A DNA stretch of 64,000 nt from Azospirillum fermentarium (GTDB lineage Bacteria; Pseudomonadota; Alphaproteobacteria; Azospirillales; Azospirillaceae): contig NZ_JAOQNH010000001.1 of assembly GCF_025961205.1 (NCBI RefSeq), forward strand, positions 2,380,001 to 2,444,000, written 5' to 3'. The translations under genes were made by a program, and so were the position numbers. Shown here piece by piece: positions 45,087 through 53,667 of this stretch. The notes under the pieces were generated by a model. The model was given only the letters and a program-made list of their open reading frames with translations. It was not told the origin of the DNA and searched no databases. Within the stretch, counting starts at the first letter, position 1; every line of letters begins with the position of its first letter.

Positions 45087-45706
45087 CCCCGGCCAGCCTG
45101 CGCAAGGGGGAACCCATCGACTGGAACGACGTGCGCCGCCGGCTGGCCGAACGCCAGCGGGCGCTTCAGCAGGCGTTTGCCGGCGAAGGCCCGTGGGCCG
45201 ACGCCCTGCTGGAACGGCGCACGGAGGAGTTGGCCCGCCTCGACTCCCCCGTTGACGGGGGGGCCGGGACCGGACGGCTGCTGGTGGCCTCGGGCACCCG
45301 GCTGCGCTACGGCATTCCGCTGGACCGGCTGTCACGGGTGCTGCCGGTGCCGCAGGTGGCCCCGGTGCCGGGGGCGCGGCCTGAACTGCTGGGGCTGATC
45401 GCCGTGTTCGGGCGGGTGATGCGGCTGTTCGACGCCGACGCCCTGTGCGGCGAGCCGGCGGAGGCCGACCGCGGCTTCGGCTATGCCGCCGTCCTGCGCG
45501 GCGGCATGCGGCCCGTGGCACTGCGCTTCCTGGCGCTGGAAGACGCGGTTCCCACCCCGCCGGCGGCGGAGGGCGGCGGGACGGACGCCCGCCCCTGCCC
45601 GTTCATCGGCGTGGTCACACCCGCCCGCATCGCGGTGCTGGACGTGCCCGCCCTCTTCACCTCCCTGGACATGAACGAGACATCGGAAGGACCGGCAGAG
45701 CCATGA
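45083..45706 (+). CDS. cheW: CheW-like scaffold protein 2 (WspD-like)
   Basis: A 207-residue protein. The N-terminal helical extension EPIDWNDVRRRLAERQRALQ is typical of WspD-type CheW proteins, which begin with a short helical segment before the CheW domain. The domain (about 65-200) has LLVASGTRLRYGIPLDRLSRVLPVPQVAPVPGARPELLGLIAVFGRVMRLFD. The GTG start overlaps the cheR TGA, with GGAGGGCGG upstream. The stop overlaps the receptor ATG. Two different CheW proteins flanking a TPR-CheR again match the Wsp gene order. Confidence 0.85.
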   Translation: MTPASLRKGEPIDWNDVRRRLAERQRALQQAFAGEGPWADALLERRTEELARLDSPVDGGAGTGRLLVASGTRLRYGIPLDRLSRVLPVPQVAPVPGARPELLGLIAVFGRVMRLFDADALCGEPAEADRGFGYAAVLRGGMRPVALRFLALEDAVPTPPAAEGGGTDARPCPFIGVVTPARIAVLDVPALFTSLDMNETSEGPAEP

Positions 45707-47379
45707 CGTTCAAGGTTGCCCACAAGCTGGCGCTGGGATTCGGGGCCGTGTGCCTGCTGACGGTCGCCCTGTCGGTGTATCAGCTCTACCATTTCGCCGA
45801 CGCCCTGCGGCTGATGCGCGCCATCGCCACCCAGGACATCCTGGTCACCGACCTGATGCGCGACATCGTGCAGATCCAGGGCGAACTGCGCTACGCCCGC
45901 GAGGTGGCGGTGACCGACGCCGTGATCGCCCAGACCAGCGGCGCCCCGTCCCACACGGTGGAGCAGAACCAGGAGTATCTGGAGGCGTCCCAGCGCCTGC
46001 GCGGCCAGCTTCAGCGCCTGATCGACCACACCACCGACCGCCGCACCAGCGGCCTGACCGAGGGGCGGCGCAATGCCTGGGGGGAAACCGCCGAGGCGGT
46101 GCAGGAACTGTCCCGCCGCTTCCAGAGTCTGCGGGACCGGGTAACCCCGCTGTTCCAGGCGCTGAACGACGGGCGGCTGCAGGACGCCCTGCGCCTGCGC
46201 GGGGAGGTGGACGCGCTGCGCGGCCAGCTGGACAACCAGATCAACGCCATCAACGACCTGATCCGCAAGCTGGGCATGGCCGGCAACCAGGAACTCGAAT
46301 CCATCTACGACACCGCCCTGCGCTCGGCGGCGCTGGCGCTGGCGGCCATGCTGATCACCGCCGTCACCATCGCCGTGCTGATCGGCCAGTCCATCAGCCG
46401 CCGGCTGGGGGAAGCCATCGGCTTCATCGGGCGGGTGGGCCAGGGCGACCTGACCCAGACCGCCACCATCCGCGGCAACGACGAACTGGCCCAGCTCGGC
46501 CGCCACCTGAACGACATGACCGTGAACCTCAAGGCGGTGGCCGGCACCACCCGCGCCGCGGCGGAAAACGTCCACGCCGCCACCGCCCAGATCCGCGCCA
46601 GCACCCAGCAGCAGGCGGCCAGCGTGTCGGAACAGTTGGCGGCGGTGGAGGAAACCACCGCCACCCTGTCGGAGATCACCGAATCCGGCGCCCAGATCAG
46701 CCGCCGCGCGCAGGAGGTGGCCCACAGCGCCCATGCCGCGGCCTCCACCGGCGACAGCGGCATCAAGGCGGTGGCCGACACCAACCAGGCCATGGACGCC
46801 ATCCGCGAACAGGCCGAGGCGGTGGCGGAGAACATCGTCATCCTGTCCGAACGCACCCAGGCCATCGGCGAGATCATCATCACCGTCAGCGACATCGCCG
46901 AACGCTCCCACCTGCTGGCGCTGAACGCCGCCATCGAGGCGGCGGCCGCGGGCGAGCACGGGCGCACCTTCGCCGTGGTGGCCGGCGAACTGAAAAGCCT
47001 GGCCGATCAGGCCAAGGAGGCCACGGCCCAGGTGCGTTCCAACCTGTCGGAGATCCAGCACGGCATCAACGCCTCGGTCATGCTGACGGAAGAGGCGGTG
47101 AAGCGCGTGACCGCCGGCAAGCGCCAGACCGATGCCACCCAATCCACCATCCGCGACCTTGTGGACAACATTCAGGACAGCGTGGTGGCGTTCCAGCAGA
47201 TCGTCGCCGGCACCAACCAGCAGCAGATCGGGCTGGAGCAGGTGATCCAGGCGCTGCAGAACATCCGGCAGGCGTCCAGCCAGACCGCCGCCGGCACCCG
47301 CCAGCTCGAAGGGGCTGCAACCAACCTCAACACCCTTGGCCAGACGCTGGTCGAAGCGGTCAGGAACTACCGGGTGTGA
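45703..47379 (+). CDS. Methyl-accepting chemotaxis protein (WspA position)
   Basis: A 558-residue transmembrane receptor. TM1 is about residues 7-29, the periplasmic helical domain about 30-207, TM2 about 208-228, HAMP about 229-281, and the signalling coiled coil 282-558. The hairpin tip ERSHLLALNAAIEAAAAGEH (401-420) is recognisable but departs from the consensus: Ser-His replaces Thr-Asn, and Ala replaces Arg in EAARAGE. This may tune partner specificity. Methylation-type Glu/Gln pairs are present on both arms (EQLAAVEETTATL). No C-terminal CheR-tethering pentapeptide is seen. The start overlaps the second cheW and the stop overlaps cheA, in ATGA and GTGA. Confidence 0.93.
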   Translation: MTFKVAHKLALGFGAVCLLTVALSVYQLYHFADALRLMRAIATQDILVTDLMRDIVQIQGELRYAREVAVTDAVIAQTSGAPSHTVEQNQEYLEASQRLRGQLQRLIDHTTDRRTSGLTEGRRNAWGETAEAVQELSRRFQSLRDRVTPLFQALNDGRLQDALRLRGEVDALRGQLDNQINAINDLIRKLGMAGNQELESIYDTALRSAALALAAMLITAVTIAVLIGQSISRRLGEAIGFIGRVGQGDLTQTATIRGNDELAQLGRHLNDMTVNLKAVAGTTRAAAENVHAATAQIRASTQQQAASVSEQLAAVEETTATLSEITESGAQISRRAQEVAHSAHAAASTGDSGIKAVADTNQAMDAIREQAEAVAENIVILSERTQAIGEIIITVSDIAERSHLLALNAAIEAAAAGEHGRTFAVVAGELKSLADQAKEATAQVRSNLSEIQHGINASVMLTEEAVKRVTAGKRQTDATQSTIRDLVDNIQDSVVAFQQIVAGTNQQQIGLEQVIQALQNIRQASSQTAAGTRQLEGAATNLNTLGQTLVEAVRNYRV

Positions 47380-49580
47380 CCGATATCCGCCAGCGGCTCC
47401 TGGCCGCCTTCGAACTGGAGCACAAGGAACATCTGGCCGCCATCCGCGACGCGCTGCGCCTTGCCGAGGGGGAGGGCGGCGCGCGTCTCGACCTGCAGGA
47501 AATCCATCGCCGCGCCCACAGCCTGAAGGGGGCTGCCCGCGCGGTGGACCTGCCGGATGTGGAAGCCCTGGCCCACCGGCTGGAATCCCTGTTCCTGATG
47601 GTGCAGCGGGGGGAGCGGGCGCTGGGGCCCGACCTGTTCAGCCTGATCCGTCACACGCTGGATGCCATCGAGGATGCGGTGGCCTGGGCCAGCCGCGGCG
47701 GGACGGAAGCCGGCAGCATCGCCATCGACACCGTGCTGGCCCAGCTCGACCGGGTGGTGGGGACCGGCGCCTCCCAGCCGCCCCCGCCGGCAGCCGTGCG
47801 CCACGCGCCCCCGCCCCGCCCCGTCCGCCCGGCGGACACGGCGGCAGCCCTGGCGGCGGCCCCGGTCCCGCGGCTGGTGCGCATCAACGCCGCCAGCCTG
47901 GAACAGCTTCTCGACACCGCGTCCGCCCTGCTGCCGGAGGTGGAGGAGCAGGCGGCGCTGAACGACGGGCTGCGCACGCTCAGCCGCGACATGGGGGTTC
48001 TGGAACAGGCGTGGCGCCGGCTGCGTCAGGCCCTGCCCGACACCCCCGACGCCCGGCTGGCGGAAACCCTGTCCGCCTTCGAACGGCGGCTGAGGACGGC
48101 GGCCTCCAGCACACAGGCCGTGCGCCGCCGCCAGGACCGCGCCCTGTGGAACCTGCGCCGCTGGGGCGGGGGCCTGCACGACGGGGTGCGGCGGCTGCGC
48201 ATGGTGCCGGCGGAATCCCAGTTCGGCGGGCTGGGCCGCATGGTCCGCGACCTCGCCCGCTCCCAGGGCAAGGAGGTGGAGGCCGATATCCTGGGGCTGG
48301 ATGTGGAGGCCGACCGCATGGTGCTCCAGCGGCTGAAGGATCCGGTCCTCCACCTGCTGCGCAACGCCGTCAGCCACGGCATCGAGCCGCCGGAGGAGCG
48401 GCTGAACGCCGGCAAGCGCGCCGCCGGCTCCATCCGGCTGGAAACCGCGGTGGTCAACGGGCGGCTGCGGGTGGTGATCGAGGACGACGGGCGCGGCATC
48501 GACCTGGCCCGCATCGCCCGCGAAGCCGCCGCCCGCGGCCTGATCCCCGATCAAGGAGAGGGGGAGGCGGCACCCCTGCCCCCGGAACAGCTCACCGGCC
48601 TGCTGGCCGAACCCGGCTTTTCCACCGCCGCCGCGGTGACCGAGATTTCCGGCCGCGGCATGGGCGTCACCATCGCCCGGCAGGAGGTGCTGCACCTGCA
48701 GGGCCAACTGACCATCGCGCCCCGCCCGCGCGGCGGCACGGTGGTGACGGTGGAGGTTCCGGTCAGCCTGTCGTCCCAGCGGCTGTTGTTCGTCTCAGTC
48801 GGCGGCCACACGCTGGCCCTGCCCGCCGCCGACGTGGCGCGGGTGATGCGGGTGCGCACCACCGACCTGCTGCCGCTGGGCGGTTCGCCCGTGCTGCGGC
48901 TGGAGGACGAGGATGTCGCGGTGGTGCCGCTGGCGGCATTGCTGTCGCTGCCCCTGCCCGCCCCGGCGGATTGGGCGGTGCTGGCGGTCACCCGCATCGG
49001 CGGGCGGCGGGTGGCGCTGGCGGTGGACGAGGCCCAGGCCACCCGCGACGCCGTGGTCAGCGGCATCGACGAGGTGGGGCTGGATCCGCAGCGCTTTTTG
49101 GGCACGGTCCTGCTCGAAAACGGGGCGCCGGCGCTGGTGCTGAACGCCGGCAGTCTGGCCCTGCCCGCCCATGGCCTGCCCAGCCTTCCGGTATCCACAC
49201 CATCGGCTATGGTCCGCCGAAGTCATATCCTGGTTGTCGATGACTCCATTACGACACGCACGCTGGAAAAAAGTATCCTGGAAGCCCATGGTTACAGGGT
49301 AACCCTGTGCGTTGACGGGCGGGAGGCCCTGGAAACGCTCCATGGGCAGACTGTTGATCTTATCGTCAGCGATGTGGAGATGCCGCGGATGGATGGTTTC
49401 GCCTTGGTCCAGGCGGTAAAGTCCGATCCTGTTCTGTCGGATATTCCGGTGATCCTCGTCACCTCCCGCGCGTCGGACGAGGACCGGCAGCGTGGCCTGC
49501 TGCTGGGGGCCGACGCCTACATCGTCAAGACACGCTTCGATCAGGATGAACTGCTGGACGGAATACGGCGGCTGATATGA
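47376..49580 (+). CDS. cheA: Hybrid CheA histidine kinase with C-terminal receiver (WspE-like)
   Basis: A 734-residue kinase. The Hpt domain (about 1-110) has the phosphorylated His48 in EIHRRAHSLKGAAR. A Pro-rich linker (about 128-155) replaces a clear P2 domain. A dimerisation and catalytic core follows: N-box HLLRNAVSHGIEPPEER, G1 IEDDGRGIDLARI, G2 EISGRGMGVTIARQEV. The CheW-like regulatory domain (about 465-600) starts LSSQRLLFVSVGGHTLALP, and the fused receiver (616-734) has VDDS, phosphoacceptor Asp666 in VSDVEMPRMDG, and Lys in AYIVKTRF. The GTG start overlaps the receptor stop. Hpt, kinase and receiver in one chain suggest internal phosphate storage or a relay to the separate REC2 protein. 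Confidence 0.94.
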   Translation: MTDIRQRLLAAFELEHKEHLAAIRDALRLAEGEGGARLDLQEIHRRAHSLKGAARAVDLPDVEALAHRLESLFLMVQRGERALGPDLFSLIRHTLDAIEDAVAWASRGGTEAGSIAIDTVLAQLDRVVGTGASQPPPPAAVRHAPPPRPVRPADTAAALAAAPVPRLVRINAASLEQLLDTASALLPEVEEQAALNDGLRTLSRDMGVLEQAWRRLRQALPDTPDARLAETLSAFERRLRTAASSTQAVRRRQDRALWNLRRWGGGLHDGVRRLRMVPAESQFGGLGRMVRDLARSQGKEVEADILGLDVEADRMVLQRLKDPVLHLLRNAVSHGIEPPEERLNAGKRAAGSIRLETAVVNGRLRVVIEDDGRGIDLARIAREAAARGLIPDQGEGEAAPLPPEQLTGLLAEPGFSTAAAVTEISGRGMGVTIARQEVLHLQGQLTIAPRPRGGTVVTVEVPVSLSSQRLLFVSVGGHTLALPAADVARVMRVRTTDLLPLGGSPVLRLEDEDVAVVPLAALLSLPLPAPADWAVLAVTRIGGRRVALAVDEAQATRDAVVSGIDEVGLDPQRFLGTVLLENGAPALVLNAGSLALPAHGLPSLPVSTPSAMVRRSHILVVDDSITTRTLEKSILEAHGYRVTLCVDGREALETLHGQTVDLIVSDVEMPRMDGFALVQAVKSDPVLSDIPVILVTSRASDEDRQRGLLLGADAYIVKTRFDQDELLDGIRRLI

Positions 49581-50677
49581 CCACCCCCCGCCGCACCAAG
49601 GTGCTGATTATCGAGGATTCCCCGGTCGTGCAGGAGCTTCTCTGCCACATCGTGGGCCAGGATCCACGGCTTGAGGTGACCGGAGTCGCCGCGTCGGGAG
49701 AACAGGCGCTGCGCATGCTGGACCGCATCCATCCCGACGTGGTGTCGCTGGACATCCGTCTGCCCGGCATGGACGGGTTCCAGGTGACGCAGCAGATCAT
49801 GCGCCACCGCCCGACCCCCATCGTGGTGGTGGCCTCGGCCTCCACCGACGCCGCCATGCCGATGAAGGCGCTGCAGGCGGGGGCGCTGGCGGTGGTGGAG
49901 AAGCCGGGCGGCCTGTCGCGCGGCGATTACCAGGCGCTGTCCCGCCACCTGTGCACCCAGCTCTACAGCATGAGCCAGGTGAAGGTGATCCGCCAGCGCA
50001 TCACCCGGCCCGAACGGGGACCGCCCGTGCGGGGAAACGGACGGATGCCCGCCCCTGCCGACGGCCCGTCGCCGTTCGCTTCGGCACCGGCCCAGCGGGT
50101 GTATAAGGCGCTGGGCATCGCCACGTCCACCGGGGGGCCGAACGCGCTGGTCAAGCTGCTGGGCGGGCTGGGCGGGCTGCCGCCGCTGCCAGTCCTGCTG
50201 GTCCAGCACATCGGGGCGCCGTTCGTGGCCGGGTTCGCGTCATGGCTGGGGTCGGTCTGTCCGTTTCCGGTGGTGGTGGCGGAAAACGGTGCCTTTCCGA
50301 TGCCGGGGACCATCCACATGGCCCCCGGTGACCGCCACCTGTCGCTGACGCCCACCGGGCGGATCGTCCTGACCGACGACCCGCCCCAGTGCGGCCAGCG
50401 CCCGTCGGGGGATGTGATGTTCGAGGCCATGGCCGCCACCTACGGCCCCGGCGGGTTGGGGGTGATCCTGACCGGCATGGGGGAAGACGGTGCCCGCGGC
50501 CTGCTGGCCATGCGGCGGGCCGGCGCCTACACCATTGCCGAGCACGCCTCCACCGCCGTGATCCACGGCATGCCCGGCGCCGCCGTGCGTCTGGGGGCTG
50601 CGCTGGAGGAACTGCCCTTGGACGACATCCCCGCCCGCCTCCTTCATCTGGTCCAAAACCCGACGGAATCGCCATGA
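49577..50677 (+). CDS. cheB: CheB methylesterase response regulator (WspF-like)
   Basis: A 366-residue protein that demethylates or deamidates receptor glutamates when phosphorylated. The receiver (about 5-125) has IEDSPVVQELL and phosphoacceptor Asp59 in VSLDIRLPGMDG. The methylesterase domain (about 175-360) has the triad Ser184 (GIATSTGGPNAL), His211 (LVQHIGAPF) and Asp304 (TGMGEDGARGLLAM). The linker (about 135-172) is Pro/Arg-rich. It overlaps cheA by 4 nt and the next response-regulator gene by 4 nt. Adaptation in this pathway should therefore be active. Confidence 0.95.
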   Translation: MTTPRRTKVLIIEDSPVVQELLCHIVGQDPRLEVTGVAASGEQALRMLDRIHPDVVSLDIRLPGMDGFQVTQQIMRHRPTPIVVVASASTDAAMPMKALQAGALAVVEKPGGLSRGDYQALSRHLCTQLYSMSQVKVIRQRITRPERGPPVRGNGRMPAPADGPSPFASAPAQRVYKALGIATSTGGPNALVKLLGGLGGLPPLPVLLVQHIGAPFVAGFASWLGSVCPFPVVVAENGAFPMPGTIHMAPGDRHLSLTPTGRIVLTDDPPQCGQRPSGDVMFEAMAATYGPGGLGVILTGMGEDGARGLLAMRRAGAYTIAEHASTAVIHGMPGAAVRLGAALEELPLDDIPARLLHLVQNPTESP

Positions 50678-51498
50678 CGCCGGCCCGTGTCCTCATCCTG
50701 AACGGTTCAGCCACGCAGGCCATGCTCCTCCGCCACCTGCTGGAGGAGCGTGGCCTGCGCGCCGACTGCACCGACAGCGTGGCGGGGGCGGCGGCGGCCC
50801 TGGCGCCCGAATTCGGCACCTTCGATCCGGAAAACGGGCCGCCCGACGCCATCCTGGCCGACCACACCACGCTGGGGGAAAACGGGCTGGCGGAGTTGCG
50901 CCGCCGCTCCGCCGTGCCGGCCATCATCGTCACCGGCGCCGACCGGGTGCCGGCGGGGCTGAACGACATCCACCGCATCGAATCCCGCGACCCGGAGGCG
51001 GTGGCCGACGCGGTGGAGGCTCTGCTGAAACGGCGGGAGGAGCCGCCCACCGCCGACGCCATCTTCAAACGCGCCCGCATCCTGATCGTGGACGACAGCG
51101 TGACGTACCGCGAGTTCCTGCGCCTGGAGCTGATGGAGGAAGGCTGCGGCATCACCGTGGCCCGCAACGCCGCGGAAGCGATCCAGGCGTTGTCGGAGGC
51201 CACCTTCGACACGGTGATCATCGATCTCGTGATGCCCGGGGTCAGCGGCACGGCGCTGTGCCAGACGCTGGACCGTTTCCGCCGCCGCCGCGGCCTGTTC
51301 TTCCAGATCCTGATCCTGACCAGCCAGGAGGGGGACGAGCAGCTTGCCAGCAGCCTGAACGCCGGGGCCGACGATTTCATCGGCAAATCGCGGTCGCTGG
51401 AGGTCTTCAAGCTGCGGTTGATGGCGCTGTTGCGGCGGAAATACCTGATGGAGGACAGTCTGCGCCTGCGTATGCCGAACGCCCTACCCCGGCCATGA
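50674..51498 (+). CDS. Tandem-receiver response regulator without output domain
   Basis: A 274-residue protein with two receiver folds and nothing after them. REC1 (about 1-120) keeps Asp63 in AILADHTTLGENG and the Thr/Lys-side IIVTGAD, but lacks the acidic pair (RVLILNGS in place of DD), so it is probably not phosphorylated normally. REC2 (about 133-260) is complete: ILIVDDSVTYREFL, Asp184 in VIIDLVMPGVSG, ILILTSQEG and DDFIGKS. In Wsp operons this position holds WspR (REC-GGDEF). Here no GGDEF domain exists, so output must be through protein contact or phosphotransfer, perhaps with the hybrid kinase at 51628. The start overlaps cheB by 4 nt. Confidence 0.87.
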   Translation: MTPARVLILNGSATQAMLLRHLLEERGLRADCTDSVAGAAAALAPEFGTFDPENGPPDAILADHTTLGENGLAELRRRSAVPAIIVTGADRVPAGLNDIHRIESRDPEAVADAVEALLKRREEPPTADAIFKRARILIVDDSVTYREFLRLELMEEGCGITVARNAAEAIQALSEATFDTVIIDLVMPGVSGTALCQTLDRFRRRRGLFFQILILTSQEGDEQLASSLNAGADDFIGKSRSLEVFKLRLMALLRRKYLMEDSLRLRMPNALPRP

Positions 51499-51627
51499 GC
51501 ATACCAACCATGAGGTTACACCGTTCGATGGATTCCGCAGCGGCGCCGCACACGGTAAGTTCGAGAGACAACAATATTTCAGCTTGTTGAATTTTTCCGC
51601 CCGCTTTCCCGAACGAACGGACATCCC

Positions 51628-53148
51628 ATGACCCGTACGGTCCATGCAGCCAGCGTCAACAGCCCGGTCCACGGCGCCTCCCCCGTGCCGGACGGGGTGG
51701 CTGCGGCGCTGGCCATCTGCCGGACCAGCCCGGTTCCGGCCTTTGCCGTCACCGGCCCCGAACGGTCTGTGATGGAAAGCCCGGCGCTGGAAAGCCTGCG
51801 GCTTTCCCGCGGGGGCCACGGCGTGCCCGCCGCCGCCCTGGCCGGGGCGGTGGAGGAGCTGTTCGGCGACGGGGTGACGGCGGACGACGCCATGATCATT
51901 TCCGTTCCGCTGGGCAACCCCGCCGTTCCCGTTTCCATGACCGCCGTCCCGGTGGTGGCAGGGGGGAAGGTTCAGGCGGTGTTCGCCAGCGGCGCCCCGC
52001 CGGCCGGAGACGACGCCGTGCGGGTGGAGGTGGAGCGGGCCACCGCCGCCAAATCCCGTTTCCTTGCCTCGGCCAGCCACGACCTGCGCCAGCCGTTCCA
52101 GGCCATGCGCCTGTTCCTGGAGGCACTGACGGTGCAGCTCGACGGGCAACAGCGCGCCCTTCAGACCGCCGGACTGCTGGGCAACGCGCTCCAGGCGGGG
52201 GAAAAGCTGCTGACCGCCCTGCTCGACATCTCCACGCTCGACGCCGGCACGGTCAAGGTGGCGCCCAAGACCTTCGCCCTCGATGACATGATACTGCGGC
52301 TGGCCGACGAGATCCGGCCCCAGGCGGCGGAAAAGGGCCTGTCCATCAAGGTGCGCATCCAAGCGGCCACCGCCGACACCGATCCGGTGCTGCTGGAACG
52401 CATCATCCGCAACCTGCTGTCGAACGCCGTGCGCTACACCCGTCAGGGGGCGATCCTGCTGGCCGTGCGCCCCCGTGGCGGCGCCCTGCGGGTGGAGGTG
52501 TGGGACACCGGCTTCGGCATCCCGCCGGAACAGCTCGACTCCATCTTCGACGAATTCCACCAGTTGGAAAACCCGTCGCGCGATCCCGACAAGGGGCTGG
52601 GGCTGGGGCTGGCCATCGTCCGGCGCCTGTCGCATCTGCTGCACACGCCGCTGACGGTGCGGTCCACCGTGGGGCGCGGGTCGCTGTTCGCCGTGACCGT
52701 GCCACGGGCGGCGGAGGAAGAGGTGGCCGCCGAGGACAACCCGGATTCCGCCGGCGCGCTGCCGCTGCACGGCACCACGGTGCTGGTGGTGGACGACGAC
52801 GCCATGGTGCTGACCGGCCTGCGGCTCAGCCTGGAAAGCTGGGGCTGCACCGTGGTCTTTGCCGGCGACATGCGCGAGGTGATGCAGGCGGTGGACGGGC
52901 TGACCGAGCCGCCGGACATCATCCTGTCCGACCTGCGCCTGCCGGGCGGGGTGACGGGGTTCCAGGTGATCGACCGGGTACGGCGGCTGTTCGCCACCAC
53001 CATCCCGGCGGTGGTGCTGACCGGCGAGACGGGGGAAGCGGAACTGGTGGAAGGCCGGCGCCGCGGCTGCGCCTTCCTGCACAAGCCGCTGCACCCTGCG
53101 GACCTGCGCCAGGTGCTGGGCCGCATCCGGTCGGGGGAAGCGTCATAA
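51628..53148 (+). CDS. Hybrid sensor histidine kinase (HisKA, HATPase, receiver)
   Basis: A 506-residue kinase without membrane helices. The N-terminal 130 residues show no recognisable sensor fold. HisKA contains His151 in FLASASHDLRQPFQAMRLF, the D-L-R-Q-P type box shared with NahK-like and RpfC-like kinases. HATPase has N-box RIIRNLLSNAVRYT, G1 VWDTGFGIPP and G2 KGLGLGLAIVRRL. The receiver (about 384-500) has VLVVDDDAMVL and Asp435 in IILSDLRLPGGVTG. A 129-nt gap separates it from the chemosensory operon, so it may have its own promoter. No DNA-binding output is attached. It ends exactly adjacent to the convergent queD stop. Confidence 0.92.
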   Translation: MTRTVHAASVNSPVHGASPVPDGVAAALAICRTSPVPAFAVTGPERSVMESPALESLRLSRGGHGVPAAALAGAVEELFGDGVTADDAMIISVPLGNPAVPVSMTAVPVVAGGKVQAVFASGAPPAGDDAVRVEVERATAAKSRFLASASHDLRQPFQAMRLFLEALTVQLDGQQRALQTAGLLGNALQAGEKLLTALLDISTLDAGTVKVAPKTFALDDMILRLADEIRPQAAEKGLSIKVRIQAATADTDPVLLERIIRNLLSNAVRYTRQGAILLAVRPRGGALRVEVWDTGFGIPPEQLDSIFDEFHQLENPSRDPDKGLGLGLAIVRRLSHLLHTPLTVRSTVGRGSLFAVTVPRAAEEEVAAEDNPDSAGALPLHGTTVLVVDDDAMVLTGLRLSLESWGCTVVFAGDMREVMQAVDGLTEPPDIILSDLRLPGGVTGFQVIDRVRRLFATTIPAVVLTGETGEAELVEGRRRGCAFLHKPLHPADLRQVLGRIRSGEAS

Positions 53149-53667
53149 TCAGGGCCGGTAATCGGCCCGGCAGTTGGGGGTTTCCCACACCGTCAGGGCC
53201 GACAGGCGGGCAAGACCGCCGCTGCGGCGCAGGACCAGCGGGGCCAGCCGCTCGAACCAGTGGCGGGCCAGACATTCGGCGGTGGGCTGGAACGGCACCA
53301 CATAGAGCTTGGTGGCAAGCCGCGTGTCCTCGGTCAGCAGGAAGCCTTCCGCTTCCACCGCATCCCGCACCCGCGCGGTCCACGCCGCCGCTTCGCCGGG
53401 GGCGAACATGGCCAGCAGGTCATCGTCCGCCGCCGCGGCGATGAAGCCGTGGTCGCAGGGCGTGTCGATCACCTCCACCATCGCCCCTTTCAGGAAGCCG
53501 AAATCCACCACCATGCCGGTCTGTTCACCGCTGCCGTGGACGGCGGCGGCTTCCGCCGTCGCCTCGACGGCATAGCGGTGGCCGTGCATGTGCCGGCACT
53601 TGGACCCGTGGGTCATGATGCGGTGGCCGGCGTCGATCTCGATCCGGCGGGTGACGGTGAAGCTCAT
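53149..53667 (-). CDS. queD: 6-carboxy-5,6,7,8-tetrahydropterin synthase
   Basis: A 172-residue zinc enzyme converting 7,8-dihydroneopterin triphosphate to 6-carboxytetrahydropterin for queuosine/7-deazaguanine synthesis. Zinc ligands are His15 (IDAGHRIM), His28 and His30 (CRHMHGHRY), and the catalytic Cys24 lies just before them. GMVVDFGFLKGAMVEVIDTPCDHGFI contains the conserved Asp and His, and the C-terminal ALTVWETPNCRADY has the substrate-binding Glu. The length is longer than E. coli QueD (121), as in the alphaproteobacterial form. The ATG overlaps the queE stop by 4 nt. The longer open frame upstream is queE-overlapping noncoding sequence. Confidence 0.94.
   Translation of the reverse strand: MSFTVTRRIEIDAGHRIMTHGSKCRHMHGHRYAVEATAEAAAVHGSGEQTGMVVDFGFLKGAMVEVIDTPCDHGFIAAAADDDLLAMFAPGEAAAWTARVRDAVEAEGFLLTEDTRLATKLYVVPFQPTAECLARHWFERLAPLVLRRSGGLARLSALTVWETPNCRADYRP

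Noticed and set aside
50674..51498. WspR-like diguanylate cyclase at the end of the chemosensory operon
   Set aside because: The protein ends after two receiver folds and contains no GGDEF or EAL sequence.
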